64,000 nucleotides of DNA from Cytospora piceicola (GCA_023375675.1 JALQBC010000016.1:744001-808000); one strand, 5' to 3'. Positions 10,218 to 21,480 are shown, counted from the first letter of the stretch. The notes: a model not told the origin generated them from the letters alone. Translations and numbers: made by a program.

Positions 10218-11002
10218 AGGGTAGCGTCTAACATACTTCGGTATAACTTACTATTGTCTTACCAGGTAGCCCTGAAATATTGTATACCTAGGGTAGCTTA
10301 GGGACACTTACCCGCAGCTGGTGATCAAGTACGCACTATAGAAAGATTTGCTATAGTAGGGAGATTCGTGGTCGTTCATGCAGGTGATTAATGAGTGGAG
10401 GGCCTTCCCAAATTTGTTCTCCACGATCCCCCTGGGGTTTCAACGTCAAATCATCGATATATTACTTATCTATTACACCATATTCGGCACACATTCGTCA
10501 TGGCGCACCCAACTGGCAACTGGTATGGTGACCTCTTATCTTGTATACATATGCATACACACATTGGTCTATATGACGTGGTCCTGTAATTGGAGGATTG
10601 TATGATAACATCTGACATCCACCTTTCACAACTGGAAAGTTTACTCAAACTGCAGACGGAAAAGAGGGGTAGCACGCCAGGAATCCTACCATTCAGAGGA
10701 TCCGGAGTGATATCATGAATGTTAATTATCCACAACGGCTGATACGCGTCTGTAAGGGTGCGGTAGCACGATCCCATCCCCGCAGGTAGGTACGAGGCAG
10801 TATATAGCTGCTCACAGATACATAAGGTAGATGTGAACGACTTTTGATTGCACATCAAGGTTCATGCCTACAACATCAACAACAACGCGCGGTATACTTC
10901 GAACCGTTCTTGTCTCTCCCTTCCCTATCCCTCTGCTCCGGAAGAATACAGCCTTTCGTGGCTCTTTGTGGTGTGGTATCTACGTGTAATCAGATATACA
11001 CC
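10218..11002. other. Intergenic region upstream of the permease, no gene seen
   Basis: A 130-codon minus-strand frame (10858-10466) has no recognisable family features. The region should contain the promoter of the methionine permease at 11003. Confidence 0.5.
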
Positions 11003-13354
11003 ATGCCCTACTGGCGAAACGCATTCAGCAGCCGCAGTGAGAGCGAGGATGTGGCAGTAGGAAGTTCAGCCTGGGAGATATCGGACGGCAGCATCAAGTA
11101 TGTTGCCGAGGCGGGCGGCAATGTGTCTGGAGAGACTTACCAAGAGGCCTCCGGGGCACCGGTAGAGAAAGCGTCGCCCATGGGTTACTCAGTTAACTCC
11201 TTCACCATCTTGTTTCTCAACATCAGCATGATGATTGGTACTGGCATATTCTCAACCCGTAAGTGTTGTAGAGAGCGGTTGTGGCCTGGCACATTTTTCG
11301 TCATTACCATTGTGTCTTTAACACCCTTCAAATAGCATCTACAATACTGTCAGGTACAGGTTCTATTGGCCTGAGCTTCATTTATTGGACCATGTAAGTC
11401 TGTTCCTGTTTCCCTATAGGCCCCTCGTTTAACTCTCAAGAAGTCAGCTGATTGATAGCCTCGTCTTAAGTGGCTACTTTTTATGCATAGCTGGCGGATC
11501 CGTATACCTCGAATACACCGCATACTTCCCGAGCAGATCGGGAGCTGAAGTGGTGTTTCTGGAGCAAGCATATCCTCGTCCGACCTTGTTCTTTCCCACA
11601 ACATTTGCAGTCCAAAGCGTTATTTTATCCTTTAGTAGCAGCAATTCTGTTGGTAAGAATCTCTCGCGTTTTTCTTTTTACCTGCTCATTCATTTCATAT
11701 GTGGAAGTTGAGAGGGAGAGCTGATACGATACTGCTTCAGTGCTCGCCAACTACTTGTTCAAGTGTGCCGGAACCTCAGGTACCGGCTGGCAAGTAAAGG
11801 GTGTTGCCATCGCGGGATATACAGTGGTAACTGTCGGCAAGTGTTCACCCTGTTAATACCAGCAGTCCCCTATTTCTTCTCTTCTATAAACTCCGTATGC
11901 TGCTCATTAGCTAACCATGCACTTATGCCCGGAAGTTCTGATTTTTCATACGAAGTTCTCGTATCATCTATCCAATGCGATTGGCATAGTGAAAGTTGCC
12001 CTTCTAGTCTTCATAATCATCGCGGGTTTCGTTGTTTTGGGTGGGGGCACCAGAGTTCAAGACCCTAGGGCGAACTTCCACAACTCATTTGACGGCACCC
12101 GGAGCGCTTCGGCGTACGGCCTGACCATCGCTTTGTACCGAATTATCTACTCTTACGGTGGATATAACAACGCCTTCAATGTTGCAAACGAGATCAAGGT
12201 TGGTCATATTGTTTACATATGTTTGACATACTCGTGTACACTTCTGATGCTGTTAAAAAATAATGTAGAACCCCATTCCGGCCCTCAAAAAGAACGCCTT
12301 CATCGCCCTGACTACCGTCTACGTGCTGTACATGCTCACAAACGTCTCGTGGTACGCCGGTGTGTCCAAGTACGACCTGGAAAACTCGGAGCTTACGACG
12401 GCGAGCCTTTGGTTCAATAACGTTCTTGGTACCAGTGGTCCCGTGCGTGGGCTGAACTTCCTAATCGCGCTCAGCGCGTTCGGTAACATGCTGTCCAGTG
12501 GCCTGGGCTCGTCCCGGGCTATCCGTGAGTGCGGGAGGCAGGGAGTGCTGCCGTGGACCAACTTCTGGGCCTCGACGAAGCCCTTCGGCACGCCTCTAGG
12601 GCCTTATGTGTTTCAGTGGTCCATCACCACAGTTGTCATCCTCGCAATCCCGACGGGGGATGCCTTCAACTTCGGTAGGTAACGTCTCGTCTAAGGTTCC
12701 ATATCGGCTGTAGTGACAATCGACACGGCTAACCCGAAGACCCCGCGTCCACTTACTTTAGTCGCCGACCTCGCTACTATTCCCAGCGCATCATTTGGCC
12801 TGGCTATGGCCGTTGGTCTGTACACTGTGCGGTGGCGACGCAATCGAGCCCATCTCCCACCGCCACAATTCAGAGCTTGGGATGTTCTTGTTATATTCAA
12901 CATCCTCGTTAATCTTTACCAACTCCTTATGCCTTGGTATCCCCCGGTGGTGGGCGGCGCTGATGTTAGTTTCTGGTACGGAACCTACTGTGTTACCGGT
13001 GTTGTGATGTAAGTACCTCTCTTCTTTTCCCCATCTGTTAATTAGCCACAACCCTCAGTTGCTAATTGAAGCTCCGGTTACTCCATCAGTCTACTTGCAT
13101 GCGCTTTCTACTATTGGGTGTGGGCCACATTGCTTCCTAAGTGGAAGGGTTACAAATTGCGTCAGGAAGTTGCGGTCCTAGGCGGTGGTGCTGAGTCCCA
13201 CAAAATAAAAAAGGTGCCAATTAATGAAGTAGCGGCATGGGATGCCGAACATGATGCGACGGGCAGGCTCCGAAGTACCGGTGTTATCACGAACAACTAT
13301 GTTCATGAGAAGCCCGCCCCAGGTACGTCTGCCGTGGTCGAGTCCAAGGATTAA
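11003..13354 (+). CDS. High-affinity methionine permease, MUP1-like (APC family), 8 exons
   Basis: Exons 11003-11258, 11336-11393, 11459-11652, 11741-11836, 11936-12198, 12269-12674, 12762-13008 and 13090-13354 join in phase to 594 residues, near the length of yeast Mup1. After a hydrophilic N-terminus come NSFTILFLNISMMIGTGIFST (first helix, the APC GxGIF region), YFPSRSGAEVVFLEQAYPRP, VLGGGTRV, NVANEIKNP and RECGRQGVLPW, in the order typical of the Mup1 group; about 12 membrane helices are expected. It should import methionine, possibly cysteine, at the plasma membrane. The intron after 11836 has a GC donor (GCAAGT) and a GAAG acceptor. The last intron has two in-frame acceptors, 13071 (GAAG) and 13089 (CAG), which differ by six codons; I chose the second for its branch-point spacing. 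Fungal Mup1 genes are commonly induced by sulphur limitation; no such site was identified here. Confidence 0.9.
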
Positions 13355-14089
13355 ATGATTTCGTTCGGACTACTACGGCTATATACCAGTGAGTGAGGAA
13401 CGCTGCTTCAAAGAGCAGGATTGCGTGTGACTCAAACACCAAAAAGGCGTCTCGCTTAGGAACACTGCAAATACAACTTTACCTTCGTCACTATTCTGCC
13501 ATTCCCTCGGGTCACATGGGCATGGTGGATCCCACCTCGTCTCGCCTGGTGTCACGAGATATAATTCACTGTTTGCTCTTGATGACTATGTAAATCACGC
13601 TTGAGCATAGGTCGATTGAGGGATACAAAGCATCTATTTATGCAAATACGCCTCAGTTACCCATATAAGCCTATACAGAGGCAACAAAAAGCAAGGCAAT
13701 CTGTCTATCTATATATATGCTCGAGATGCCGATCCAGGATCCAGTTCGTTAGAGTGGACTTGAATCAGGCTAGCCCGGTCCATTTTTCTGCCACAGACGA
13801 TTAAGCTGGGATCTTGACACATCATAATTACTTCGGTCTCGGCAAGCTCACTTCTTCGCGAGTCGGCTGTGCGTCAATCCCCACTTGATAATGGTTAATT
13901 CCGTTCAAAGCAAACAGAAGGGGAGAATAAAACGCCCATTAGTTTGTCGAACACCCCTTTAACCTTTGGTGTGTTACTCTTCCTGCAACTCACAGCATCC
14001 ACAAAGCTTGACCCTGTCCATCGTTCTTAATTGCATCTTTACATTACTACACCATCTTTTTACAATCTTTAGGCACATTTTCTACACCA
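13355..14089. other. Intergenic region, no gene seen
   Basis: Between two forward genes; short frames only. The 3' end of the permease and the promoter of the HPP gene must lie here. Confidence 0.6.
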
Positions 14090-14963
14090 ATGATCATGGC
14101 GCAACTCCCGTCGTGGGTCACCCGCTGGCTTGGAATGCGAAGTCAGCCACCGCCACCACAGCCTACCTGGATTTCTCTCCTGTGGGCTTTCGTGGGAGCC
14201 TTTTGCGGACTTTCTGTCCTACAGGCCATTTTCGCCCACGATTCCTATTTTACCGATCGTGGAGTTCCGCAGCTCGTGGCTTCATATGTATGGTTCTCTC
14301 CAAATACACCCCAACCGACCCTAAATATTGTCCCTCAGACACACCCAACAGGCTGCAACTCATTAGAAGGCGGCCGCTTCAAGGTGTGGTCGAGGGGGAT
14401 AAGCAAGGCTTCTAACGACACAATGGCTAATACTGAGGGTAAACGGACAACAGGGCGCTTCAGCCGTACTTATCTACGGTGTACCCGAATCACCTTTAGC
14501 ACAGCCAAGGGCTGTCCTAGGTGGCCACTTCATCAGTGCGCTCGTGGGATTGATCATTCTCGCTATCTTTCGGGCATCTGGACACGCAAACAGCGACGAT
14601 GATGGTATCCAGAGTGGCCTAAGCTGGTTAGCCGCCTCGCTGGCGACTTCCATTGCGATTGTGTGTATGATGGCAACTAAGACGACACATCCACCCGCTG
14701 GAGCGACAGCACTACTCCCCATCATCGAGCCAACAATCTACCGGTTGAATTGGTACTTGCTCCCCGTGGTACTTCTCTCGTCCACCTTGATAGTGGTCGT
14801 AGGTCTCATTACGAACAACATCCAGAGGCGGTACCCGGCTTTCTGGTGGGAACCTAATAAGCCATCCAAGCAAGAGGAATCCAAGCAAGAGGAATCCAAG
14901 CAAGAGCAATCAGATAGGGATGCCTCGGATAATTCGACTTTAAAGCCGGACTCAGCGGTCTAG
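14090..14963 (+). CDS. HPP-family integral membrane protein, 2 exons
   Basis: Exon 1 14090-14287 and exon 2 14454-14963 flank a 166-nt intron (donor GTATGG, acceptor CAG, phase 0), giving 235 residues. A second in-frame ATG at 14096 has a better start context and may be the true start. The protein has a proline-rich N-terminus (PPPPQP), about four to five hydrophobic segments, the family signature THPPAGATALLP and a GASAVLIYG segment. HPP proteins are poorly understood membrane proteins; a bacterial/plastid member has been linked to nitrite transport, but fungal function is unknown. The tail carries KQEES-type five-residue repeats encoded by a 15-bp tandem repeat (about 14867-14909) and ends strongly charged. 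Confidence 0.85.
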
Positions 14964-16479
14964 CTTATTTATCAAGCATTTTTACGACGTCAGGGCCAAG
15001 TCAACTGGTAAGGAGGACGAATTATTCGCAGTCTTCAGGATAGGACTACTATTATAGATGTGCGGAAAGTCTTAACTAACTAGCATTTAGGTATTTAAAT
15101 TATTTCGCATTTACATTCGACTCCTTTCTGTATGCCTAAATTAGGCTAATTAGAGGTTTCTATAATCCGGAGCCCGATTACCTCGGCAGCGATTAAAAGA
15201 TAGAACATTTACAAGTTATATAAAATGCTTTATAGGTAGAAAAAAGCTTATAGAGACCTTCTGCTAGGAAAGTTATATTTTACTATACAAGGCGCGTGTA
15301 TATGTACATATATTTCCTGAGAGTTTTAATAAACTGTGATGTATTCTATATAGCTGGGAATTATAACTATACTAACTAGCTAGAGCGTGAAATCGAATAA
15401 AGAGTAATAAGTGACGGGGCCAGCCCGTTTTAGGTAGTGTTATTGATATTGTAGAGAAGGAATCTCCCGTGCGTTTACTATGGTAAACTTATTCTTATAT
15501 GCACCGTAAACAAACCGAACGTTCCTTCCCTTTCCCCTACTACAAGCGCCCGTCTTGCGATTCTGATTAGCTATATAAAGTAGTATTTCTAGCTATGAAC
15601 AGACTAAATTTACTAGTGATCCACCCAGCTTTAAAAAACTGTCGGAAGCACTCTAGTAACTTTAAGGATCGCAGCTATAGCTAAAGTGCTTGCCGAAGCC
15701 ATTCCAACTAGTTTACTGAGACTGTAGGGCGGAATTACAATATATTTTTAATATATCTAAATCAAAGTACGTAAATCTTGACGCTTTGGAGAAGGGCTAT
15801 TAACGATAAATTTCCTCTGATTATTGCCCTCAATCAGGCTGAGTTACAATAACATTGGCGTATTTATATGCGGCGAAATGGGACTCTCTAGCCTCCCTGT
15901 GGCAATCGCCTGGAGCCACTCTCCACGTATAGAGACGCCTAGGTACTCTGCAATACCTAGCAGCCCACCGGAAACGAGTGGTAAAACATAGGCTCTGGGG
16001 AGGTTCATGATAGTCAAACCGGTGCTAGGAGACAGGACGATGTGTTTGCACGATTTAGAAGACCAGGATATTCATCTGACCAGCTAGATCAAAGAAGCAC
16101 TTGCAGTTTTTCTGGTTTACCGGTTTGTATTGTTAAGTCTGAATCGTATCATCAGGATAGCGCTGGTCGCTTTAACAATGGCCTCGGGCTATCTGATTGT
16201 CTGTTCGTACTTTCATGCTACCACATACAACATTCTCTTCAACTACACGAATATTCGAACTTTCAACTCAGTCTTTTCTAGTTCAACGGGCACCCTGTCC
16301 GAGTCAATGAGGTTACAAGGGTTATCTCTACGAGATCCTGCAGATAAGAGTGTTAACAACCCTGTTATAGCCATTTAAGTATTTCATCGTGATCTCGCAT
16401 ATTCGTGACTTTAACAGTACATCTGGTAGTAAGGAATTCGTTGATTTAGTAATAGGGTAGGTCGGTGCGAATAGAGGAA
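14964..16479. other. AT-rich decayed repeat debris
   Basis: Base composition drops sharply after the HPP gene. Around 15560-15730 the sequence weakly matches the fold-back element described next. A short frame at 16130-16378 has a hydrophobic N-terminus but no other sign of coding. Confidence 0.5.
15868..15914 (+). repeat. 47-bp dispersed repeat, copy 1
   Basis: The string GCGGCGAAATGGGACTCTC, followed by AGCCTCC-TGTGGC and CGCCTGGA, recurs at 21232-21277 with a handful of substitutions. Read forward both copies give GE(M/I)GLSSL-VA-AW, which hints at a shared former coding sequence. Confidence 0.7.
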
Positions 16480-17076
16480 TGTTAATACCTTCTGTTAAGA
16501 AGGTTAATATGCCTTCCGTTAAGAAGGTTAATGTTTGTTTTACAAGGCGGGCGAGCATATAGAAATTGTTACCCTTGAGATTATACTACCTGTTTTTAAT
16601 TCTGATTAGCTCTGAATTACAATTATACTAATTCGCTATAGTACCCGTTTAGAGGATCTGATTAGCTATTAAAAGGAGTGATTTTAATCGTTTCGTAACT
16701 AAATATACTAGTAATTATAAGGCTTTAAATACCTGCCGGAAGGCTTACGGTTATTTTAAAGCCTACGATAAGGCTGATTACGATAAGGTCTTTTATAGTA
16801 GACCTTAGGTTCGAACTAAGATGTACGCTTTAGTTTTAATCCGATTAAAAAGAATTTACCTAAATCTAACACTTAAGAAAAAGGGCTATTAAACGGTATA
16901 TTTAATTAAATCGTAGCCCTTAAGGTAGGCTTACTATTAAAGCTAATAGTTCTAATTCCTTAGGTTTCTTAGGTTTCTTAAGTTCTTAACCCGAACCCTA
17001 GCCCTTCCCTTCCTTCCTTTCTACTAAAGGTTTATATATGCCTTTAAATTCGAAATAAGTTAACTATTAAATTAGC

Positions 17077-17121
17077 TAGTAACTAAGTAAGTAAGTAGGT
17101 AAGTAAGTAGGTAAGTAAGTA
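17077..17121. repeat. (TAAG)n/(TAGG)n microsatellite
   Basis: Tetranucleotide repeats AAGTAAGT interrupted by AGGT, at the inner end of the fold-back left arm. Confidence 0.8.
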
Positions 17122-17546
17122 AGCAGAGTTATAAAATACAAGTAAATACAAAAATATAAATACAAAATACAAAAATATAAATATAAAGGGTCGGAAATAA
17201 ATATAAATAGAAATGCGTATTTATATTTGTATTTATTTTGCATTTTTATATTTCTAATATAAAAATACATGTAATATAAAAGTAAATATATAATATTATT
17301 ATTATTAATATAACTTATAATAGTACTATTAACGTGTAAATATAAGTATTTAATATATAAAATATTATAAAAACCTTAAAATTATTTTGTATTTTTATAT
17401 TTCTAACACAGAAATATAAAATAAATATAAACTGGGGAACGGCGGTAGGACCGCCTGCCGAGAAGGCCTTCCGTTAAGAAGGATCGGAAATTTAATAGCT
17501 AGTTAGTTAAATAGTTAAATACGCCGCTTAGGCTGCTTTAGATCCG

Positions 17547-17577
17547 ATAGAGTAACGCTCTTCGGGCGTTACTCTAT
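17547..17577. other. 12-bp perfect hairpin with a TTCG-containing loop
   Basis: ATAGAGTAACGC (17547-17558) pairs exactly with GCGTTACTCTAT (17566-17577) around the loop TCTTCGG. It stands out as an unmutated, GC-richer structure in the centre of the AT-rich fold-back element. Confidence 0.7.
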
Positions 17578-17609
17578 TGTCTCCTCTGCACCCTTAAGCG
17601 GTAAGATAA

Positions 17610-17771
17610 TTAACTAACTAACTAACTTACTAGCTACTTTACTAACTAACCTATTAGCTAACTTACTTATATACTTACTTACTTACTTACTTACTTACTT
17701 AATAACTAAATAACTAACTTATTAGCTACTTTACTAACTAACCTATTAGCTAACTTACTTATATACTTACC

Positions 17772-17837
<66 letters not shown>

Positions 17838-17838
17838 A
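17610..17838. repeat. (ACTT)n microsatellite with a duplicated 95-bp segment
   Basis: About 17 uninterrupted ACTT-type tetranucleotides occupy 17767-17836. Upstream, a segment reading TTAGCTACTTTACTAACTAA and onward occurs twice, about 95 bp apart. It mirrors the tetranucleotide repeats at the left arm's inner end. Confidence 0.85.
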
Positions 17839-18420
17839 TTCGAATCTAAAGGCTTATATAAGCCTTCGGTAAAAAAGAAAGGAGGGAAAGGCTAGGGTTC
17901 GGGTTAAGAACCTTAAGAACTTACAGAATTAAAACTATTAGCTTTAATACTAAGCCTACTTTAAAGGTTACGGTTTAATTAAATATACCGTTTAATAGCC
18001 CTTTTTTTTAAGTTTTAGATTTAGGTAAGTTCTTTTTAATCGGATTAAAACTCGAACGTATATCTTAGTTCGAACCTAAGGTTTACTATAAAAGGCCTTA
18101 TTATAATCGGCCTTATAGTAGGCTTAAAATAACTGTAAGTCTTCCGGCAGGTATTAAAAGGCTTTATAATCTCTAGTTCTCTTAGCTGTTCGACGGCTAA
18201 AATCACTGCTTTTTATAGCTAATCAGATCCTTTAGACAGGTGCTATAGCGAATCAGCATAATTGTAATTCAGAGCTAATTAGAATTAAAAACAGGTAGTA
18301 TAAATCTTAAGGGTAACAATTTTTCTATATACTCGCCTGCCTTATAAAACAAACATCAACCTTCTTAACAGAAGGCACCTTCCTAACGGAAGGCATATCA
18401 ACCTTCCTAATAAAAGGTAT

Positions 18421-19134
18421 AAAGTCTAGTACCGACGCACATAAGCTAGATTCCTGCAACTACTAACACATCAGCATTATACAGCATGTTTCAAGGGCTA
18501 TATTACCGGTTAGGCCTAGTTGGCTAGTGACATGCAGCCGGTGACATACAGGCGTAGTCAAGTACGAGCGTACGTAGTAGTTATAAAAAAGGCGCAGGTG
18601 CCAGAGTGCATTAAAATATCAGCACCTCCCATTCACTTAAAAATTCGACACGAATATGCACGCAAGTGGCACGTAGCCACCAACACTAGGTGTTCAGAGT
18701 ACCTAGGTACCTACTGGCTGACATATTTCATCTCCGCCTTATCGTACTACCCTTCTACGTCACATCTTAAATCATCTTCAGCCCCGGTCGACGTAAACAA
18801 TCGCTGCCTGTCAAATGTTTCGGCCGAGAACCGACCATCCCTAGACCACCGACATTAAATCAGACACAAGACCCCCAACCGTAACAGTTTCGATAACAGT
18901 AACAAGAATAGCGTTATATTTTGCATAGGTACCTCTGTGTAATCCCTGCTTGTTGCCTTTTAATGCATATATTCTTCAAGGTAAATGTTGAGTTAGCAGC
19001 ATACGTTTCTAGGCTGTTCGCAGGCGGGTCCAAAAGCCGTCTGGTCCCAGCCAGAGACCATACGAATACCATCACAAACATCTAGAACAAGCCAAGACTT
19101 TGATATTCAGACATTTCGATCTTGTTAGAACAAA
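18421..19134. other. No gene seen
   Basis: Mixed-composition spacer between the fold-back element and the GMC remnant. A 112-codon frame (18520-18858) has no recognisable features. Confidence 0.5.
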
Positions 19135-19580
19135 ATGGCGCCCCAAAATAAAGCCTACGATGTCGTCATTGTTAGCGGTGTAACTGCCGGACTCGTGGTA
19201 GCCTCGCGGCTGTCCGACAATCGTGAGATTCAGATCCCTGAAGCCGGGCAGGATCAAATACGGGACCCTCGCGCTGTCACACCAGCCCTCGGGGCCGCAT
19301 TGTACAAGACTCCTTCGGACTAGGACCACAAAACTGTACCCTAGGTGACGATTCCCGTCTTCTTCATGTAATTGCTTAAAGACAGAAGCGTTCACGCCTG
19401 ATTCGAGGCTGGCACGCACGGTCGTGAAACCAGGTAACCGTTATTGACGGGTGGGCGCAACTGGGGAACGTCGGCTGGGACTGGCTCGCATTTTCCAAGT
19501 CTCTGGAAAAGACCTACACCGTCTGCAAGGCCCCAACTTCGTTGTTAAAGCCCAGCAGCAGTGAGGGCGGCCCTTTGAAG
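19135..19580 (+). pseudogene. GMC oxidoreductase N-terminal remnant, RIP-like damage
   Basis: The frame opens MAPQNKAYDVVIVSGVTAGL, the FAD-binding start of glucose-methanol-choline oxidoreductases with the first glycine of GGG changed to S; EAGQDQ and VTPALG follow as in the family. It stops at a TAG at 19321, where a Trp is expected. About 120 bp later another frame gives IDGWAQLGNVGWDWLAF and SLEKTYTV, the next conserved part of the same family. The stop and Gly-to-Ser changes are G-to-A or C-to-T transitions. The remaining two thirds of the gene are absent, so this is a truncated pseudogene of a secreted or cytosolic FAD oxidase. Confidence 0.8.
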
Positions 19581-19719
19581 TAGCCTACGCGTCGGCTTTT
19601 TAACATTGAATTATCCCTGAATTTTCGACAGCTTCACAGTTGCCAGCTTCGGCTGCTACATACAGCGTAATGCTATATATGTATTAAATTCATCACTACA
19701 ATTACCCTTCGCATAGTTA

Positions 19720-20112
19720 GCTATATTAGGATGCAGTAGCTTAGACAGCTTAATGTCGCGGCCCTTGTTCTTTCTCGCCAAGAGCAATGCCATGTCTCCA
19801 ATCTTATTTTAGGTTTTAATGTTAACAACCAAGCTTAAAAGCTTCCCGATCACAATTATATACGAGCAACGTCTGACTGCAGTCATTAACACCGTGTCTC
19901 CATCATTGGACTCAACAGCATTCAGATCTTTCTTTCCAACATAGTAATATATATAAATTCAGTAGACGTTCTGCAGATGCTATCTCGTCTTCGCGGATGC
20001 CGAGATGTAGGGCGGAGAGGTTGTGTTCTTCCCGGTAGCATAATGTGCTTAAGTTCTTGTCTAGTAGCTCTTGCCCTACCCGTGTTTGTCGGCAATACGC
20101 CGGGTAATGCAA
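19720..20112 (-). pseudogene. Ankyrin-repeat protein remnant
   Basis: In different minus-strand frames, reading from 20112 down, three ankyrin-like pieces appear in order: LSALHLGIREDEIASAERLL, then NDGDTVLMTAVRR, then DMALLLARKNKGRDIKLSKL. These match the TPLHLA...A..LL pattern. Frames are broken between them and no start or end is identifiable. It is the relic of one of the many fungal ankyrin genes. Confidence 0.6.
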
Positions 20113-20748
20113 GGCGTTTTGTCGCGAATCCTTAATCCTGCGTTCTTACTACCTGGGTAAGTAAGATGCGAATTTGTTCTTTCGTCGCAGGCACGAGCGG
20201 CAAGCAATATGACAGTTTTGACAATATTATTCCACATATGGGGGCGATGCTAATCGCAAAGAGTCTGTTACGTAACCAGGCTTACATCGTTACTTCCTTC
20301 CCTTACACCTATTTCCTTCTCTTCCCTTGGCCTCAGATCTATTTGTTTACTCTTAATACCTAGGTAATACCAACACACATATAAGCCTTGGAATTAAATG
20401 ACTACAACATTCACAAAATCGTGCGCTGTTTCCAGTTTAATTCTTCAAGGCCTTCGTGTTGATACCTGACAGAGTCTTGCCACGGGCATGTCGGATTGCA
20501 AATCAATCAATACTAGCCAGTGCCGAAATAGTAGGATTAGTTCGACGGCGCCAGCTAAGGGACTAATGGCTCATCCTAACTCATTCTTTACTGCATGAAC
20601 AAGTTTGCTTGGCATGCTCTTGGTGAACTGCAGCGTGGCTTCCGCACTATTTTGCAGCAAGCTGCGAACGACAGGCAGATAATGAAATCAGCTCATCGCG
20701 ACTGCCCGCCTCCCAAGGATACGGAGAGCAATTCGAGGAAGGCCATAC
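20113..20748. other. No gene seen
   Basis: Spacer between the ankyrin remnant and the GC-rich segment; short frames only. Confidence 0.5.
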
Positions 20749-20835
20749 TTGCGGTTGGATATCGACGTCAATAGAGGGCCTCAAGCATCTCGCCGCCCCG
20801 TTTTCTCTGTCTTTTGTTCCTTAACAAAACACTCA

Positions 20836-20929
20836 CCGCCACCGCCGCCACCGCCGCCGCCGCCACCAACAACAACAAGAACAACAATAACAACAACAAC
20901 AACAACAACACCACAACACCAACAACCAG
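20836..20929. repeat. (CCGCCA)n then (CAACAA)n low-complexity tract
   Basis: A run of CCGCC(A/G) units changes into about 50 bp of CAACAA units immediately before the ATG at 20930. Confidence 0.9.
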
Positions 20930-21162
20930 ATGTCCGGCCGTGGTGGTTCGAGCCGCCTCGCCGCCTCGGTCGCCGCAGACCGAGTTTTTGCCGCTGGCGA
21001 CGCTGTCGCCGAGGCTAAGGAGGCCCGTGCCCTCGCCCGCGCGGCCCTTGCCCGCGCCGAGGAGGCCCGGCTGTCTGGCGGGCGGTTTACCGCCACAACG
21101 CCGAGCGCGCGGCGCTCGAGGCGCTGCGCCGTGGCGTGCTGCCCGGCTTGGGCGCCAACTAG
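20930..21162 (+). pseudogene. GC-rich, alanine/arginine/glutamate-rich frame, probably frameshifted; function unknown
   Basis: From the ATG at 20930 the frame reads MSGRGGSSRLAASVAADRVF and then an Ala/Glu/Arg-rich, probably helical stretch (AVAEAKEARALARAALARAEE). Near 21085 the coding character shifts to the next frame, giving YRHNAERAALEALRRGVLPG and ending in a TAG at 21160-21162. Codon third positions are almost all G or C, unlike every neighbouring gene, and the 94-bp tract before it is low-complexity. This suggests a transferred or transposon-carried small protein broken by one indel. I recognise no family. It could also be intact with a very short intron. Confidence 0.45.
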
Positions 21163-21195
21163 CTGGTGAGTAGTATGAGTTTCCTAGAGCCTTCT

Positions 21196-21223
21196 CAGCA
21201 CAGCACAGCACAGCACAGCACAG
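21196..21223. repeat. (CAGCA)5 microsatellite
   Basis: Five full CAGCA pentamers plus CAG follow the GC-rich frame. Confidence 0.95.
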
Positions 21224-21231
21224 TATTATTA

Positions 21232-21277
21232 TGGGCGGCGAAATCGGACTCTCAAGCCTCCTTGTGGCGACCGCCTG
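21232..21277 (+). repeat. 47-bp dispersed repeat, copy 2
   Basis: It matches 15868-15914. Here the forward frame is MGGEIGLSSLLVATAW and remains open for about 38 codons to a TAG near 21344, so this copy is less damaged. Confidence 0.7.
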
Positions 21278-21480
21278 GATAGTACCAGCCGCAAACTTGC
21301 GGAGAGAGACGTACCCCAATCGTCCCAGTTGTCTCGTTTTATAGCTGCCTGGAATGTAGTTGTTATTATAAAATTGTCTATATATGAAATCGATCCAATC
21401 TGCAGACTCTCATTGCTTTCGCTCATTGCAGAGGACGACCAAATAGTATAATGCGTTCCTCTGTTGTATACCATTTCGTA

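Larger units (their letters stand above)
16480..18420. mobile_element. Fold-back element with about 600-bp inverted arms, RIP-mutated
   Basis: The left arm (about 16480-17115) and the right arm (about 17790-18420) are reverse complements over their length with many transitions. From the outside inward each arm has short repeats of the near-palindrome CCTTCCGTTAAGAAGG (two left, three right), then a GGCGAGTATATAG segment, a TACCTGCCGGAAGGCTTACGG segment, and ends in tetranucleotide repeats. The middle (17116-17790) is AT-rich except for a GC-richer hairpin. No coding frame survives. Further arm copies are at 35078-35605 and, more decayed, 32560-32830. Confidence 0.82.

Noticed and set aside
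16130..16378. 82-codon frame with a hydrophobic start
   Set aside because: It lies in repeat debris, overlaps another frame of similar length and has no homology I recognise.
18520..18858. 112-codon forward frame
   Set aside because: Composition is unlike protein, with no motif and no splice context.
20768..21319. 183-codon minus-strand frame across the GC-rich segment
   Set aside because: Its valine/leucine runs come from the CAACAA tract read backwards; the forward frame at 20930 has better codon character.
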